The translations under genes were made by a program, and so were the position numbers. This document shows positions 6,301 to 7,002 of a DNA stretch of 7,002 nucleotides, in pieces. Each line of letters opens with the position of its first letter. The stretch's first letter is position 1. Under the pieces are notes generated by a model. The model was given only the letters and a program-made list of their open reading frames with translations. It made no database searches and was not told where the DNA came from. Source of the stretch: Bacteriovoracaceae bacterium UBA1018 (GTDB taxonomy: Bacteria > Bdellovibrionota > UBA1018); assembly GCA_002291495.1 (NCBI GenBank), contig DBAE01000107.1, positions 3,071 to 10,072 of the forward strand, written 5' to 3'.

Positions 6301-7002
6301 TTAACCAAAGCTTTTGACTAGACTGCCGACAACTAGTTCCCAGCCATCGACCAACACAAAAAGTAGCAGTTTAAATGGTAACGCGATCATGACTGGCGGA
6401 AGCATCATCATCCCCATTGCCATGAGGACACTTGCGACGACCATGTCTAAGACCAAAAAAGGTAAATAGAGCATAAATCCGATTTGAAAAGCAGTCTTAA
6501 GCTCACTGATTACAAATGCTGGGATCAGCACATAGGTCGGGACTTCTCCTCGATTTTGAGGCTTCGCTTCTTTTGACAACGATAGAAAAAGTTCGAGATC
6601 TTTATCCCTCGTCTGAGAAAACATAAGCTCTCTCAGGGGTCCTTCAGCTCGCTCCATCGCCGTCTTTTGATCGATCTTTTCGTTCATGTACGGTTCGATG
6701 GCGTTAGTAGAAATTTGTTTAAAGGTAGGCGCCATCACGAAGAACGACAAAAATAGAGCAAGTCCAACGATGAGTTGATTCGGCGGCATTTGCTGCGTAC
6801 CAAGCGCCTGCTTCAGAAAGCTCAGCACCACTACGATACGGGTAAATGAAGTCATCATGATTAAAATCGCTGGCGCTAAGGAAAGCACCGTGAGCATCAT
6901 GACAATTCTCAGAACTGAAACCATGTCGGCTGGCTTTTGGTTATTTGCAAACGAAAGACTAAGAGAAGGTAGAGTTAATCCTGAAGTACCCGGGACATAT
7001 CC
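6301..7002 (-). CDS. fliP: FliP, export gate membrane protein, partial at 5' end
   Basis: FliP forms the pentameric heart of the flagellar export channel. The open frame continues without a stop to the window edge, giving 233 visible residues; the signal peptide and true start lie beyond position 7002. An in-frame ATG at 6922-6924 is visible residue 27 and is not the start: the preceding residues (LTLPSLSLSFANNQ) match the polar stretch that follows the signal peptide in FliP homologues. Family blocks are APAILIMMTSFTRIVVVLSF at 43-62, ALGTQQMPPNQ at 66-76, LALFLSFFVMAP at 81-92, SELKTAFQIGF at 166-176, and GMMMLPPVMIALPFKLLLF at 197-215 followed by VDGWELVVGSL. Hydrophobic segments lie around 29-47, 77-92, 172-200 and 205-228. 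fliQ follows after 28 nt. A FliO gene, often just upstream, would be outside the window. Confidence 0.96.
   Translation of the reverse strand, partial: GYVPGTSGLTLPSLSLSFANNQKPADMVSVLRIVMMLTVLSLAPAILIMMTSFTRIVVVLSFLKQALGTQQMPPNQLIVGLALFLSFFVMAPTFKQISTNAIEPYMNEKIDQKTAMERAEGPLRELMFSQTRDKDLELFLSLSKEAKPQNRGEVPTYVLIPAFVISELKTAFQIGFMLYLPFLVLDMVVASVLMAMGMMMLPPVMIALPFKLLLFVLVDGWELVVGSLVKSFG

Noticed and set aside
1..7002. A hidden novel system (defence island, CRISPR, mobile element, small RNA locus)
   Set aside because: About 97 per cent of the window is covered by seven well-conserved flagellar genes; no arrays, transposase, terminal repeats or unexplained coding regions remain.

Overview
The window is a compact run of seven genes, all on the minus strand, encoding the membrane core of the flagellar type III export apparatus and the FlhF/FlhG pair that controls flagellar placement and number. 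In transcription order (high to low coordinate) they are fliP (5' end outside the window), fliQ, fliR, flhB, flhA, flhF and flhG (3' end outside the window). Every gene has clear family motifs. No tRNA, rRNA, CRISPR array, insertion sequence or prophage feature is visible.

The organism is a flagellated bacterium of medium G+C (by eye in the mid-to-upper 40s per cent). A FliP that appears exported and an FlhF/FlhG pair fit a polarly flagellated Gram-negative, and the protein style would suit a Bdellovibrio-like or other deltaproteobacterial/Oligoflexia lineage. This is only an impression: the same gene order occurs in several phyla, so the taxon is not established by the sequence.

Layout: 6301-7002 is fliP, 6003-6272 fliQ, 5194-6003 fliR and 4100-5191 flhB. 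These four are packed tightly (28-nt gap, 1-nt overlap, 2-nt gap) and look translationally coupled. A 172-nt non-coding gap (3928-4099) follows. It is the only real intergenic space and holds an A-tract repeat, a promoter-like -10, a perfect inverted repeat and a sigma-54-like element. Then come flhA (1846-3927), flhF (405-1856, overlapping flhA by 11 nt) and flhG (1-375, after a 29-nt gap).

Together, FliP, FliQ and FliR form the export gate helical assembly in the MS ring. FlhB wraps the gate and switches substrate specificity by self-cleavage at NPTH. FlhA forms the large ring that docks chaperone-substrate complexes. FlhF, an SRP-type GTPase, and FlhG, a MinD-type ATPase that stimulates FlhF, set where and how many flagella are built.

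This is a conserved housekeeping module, and I found no credible undescribed system. The points worth a second look are the flhB-flhA gap, the start-site choices for fliP and flhA, and the way ribosome-binding sites are embedded in upstream genes.
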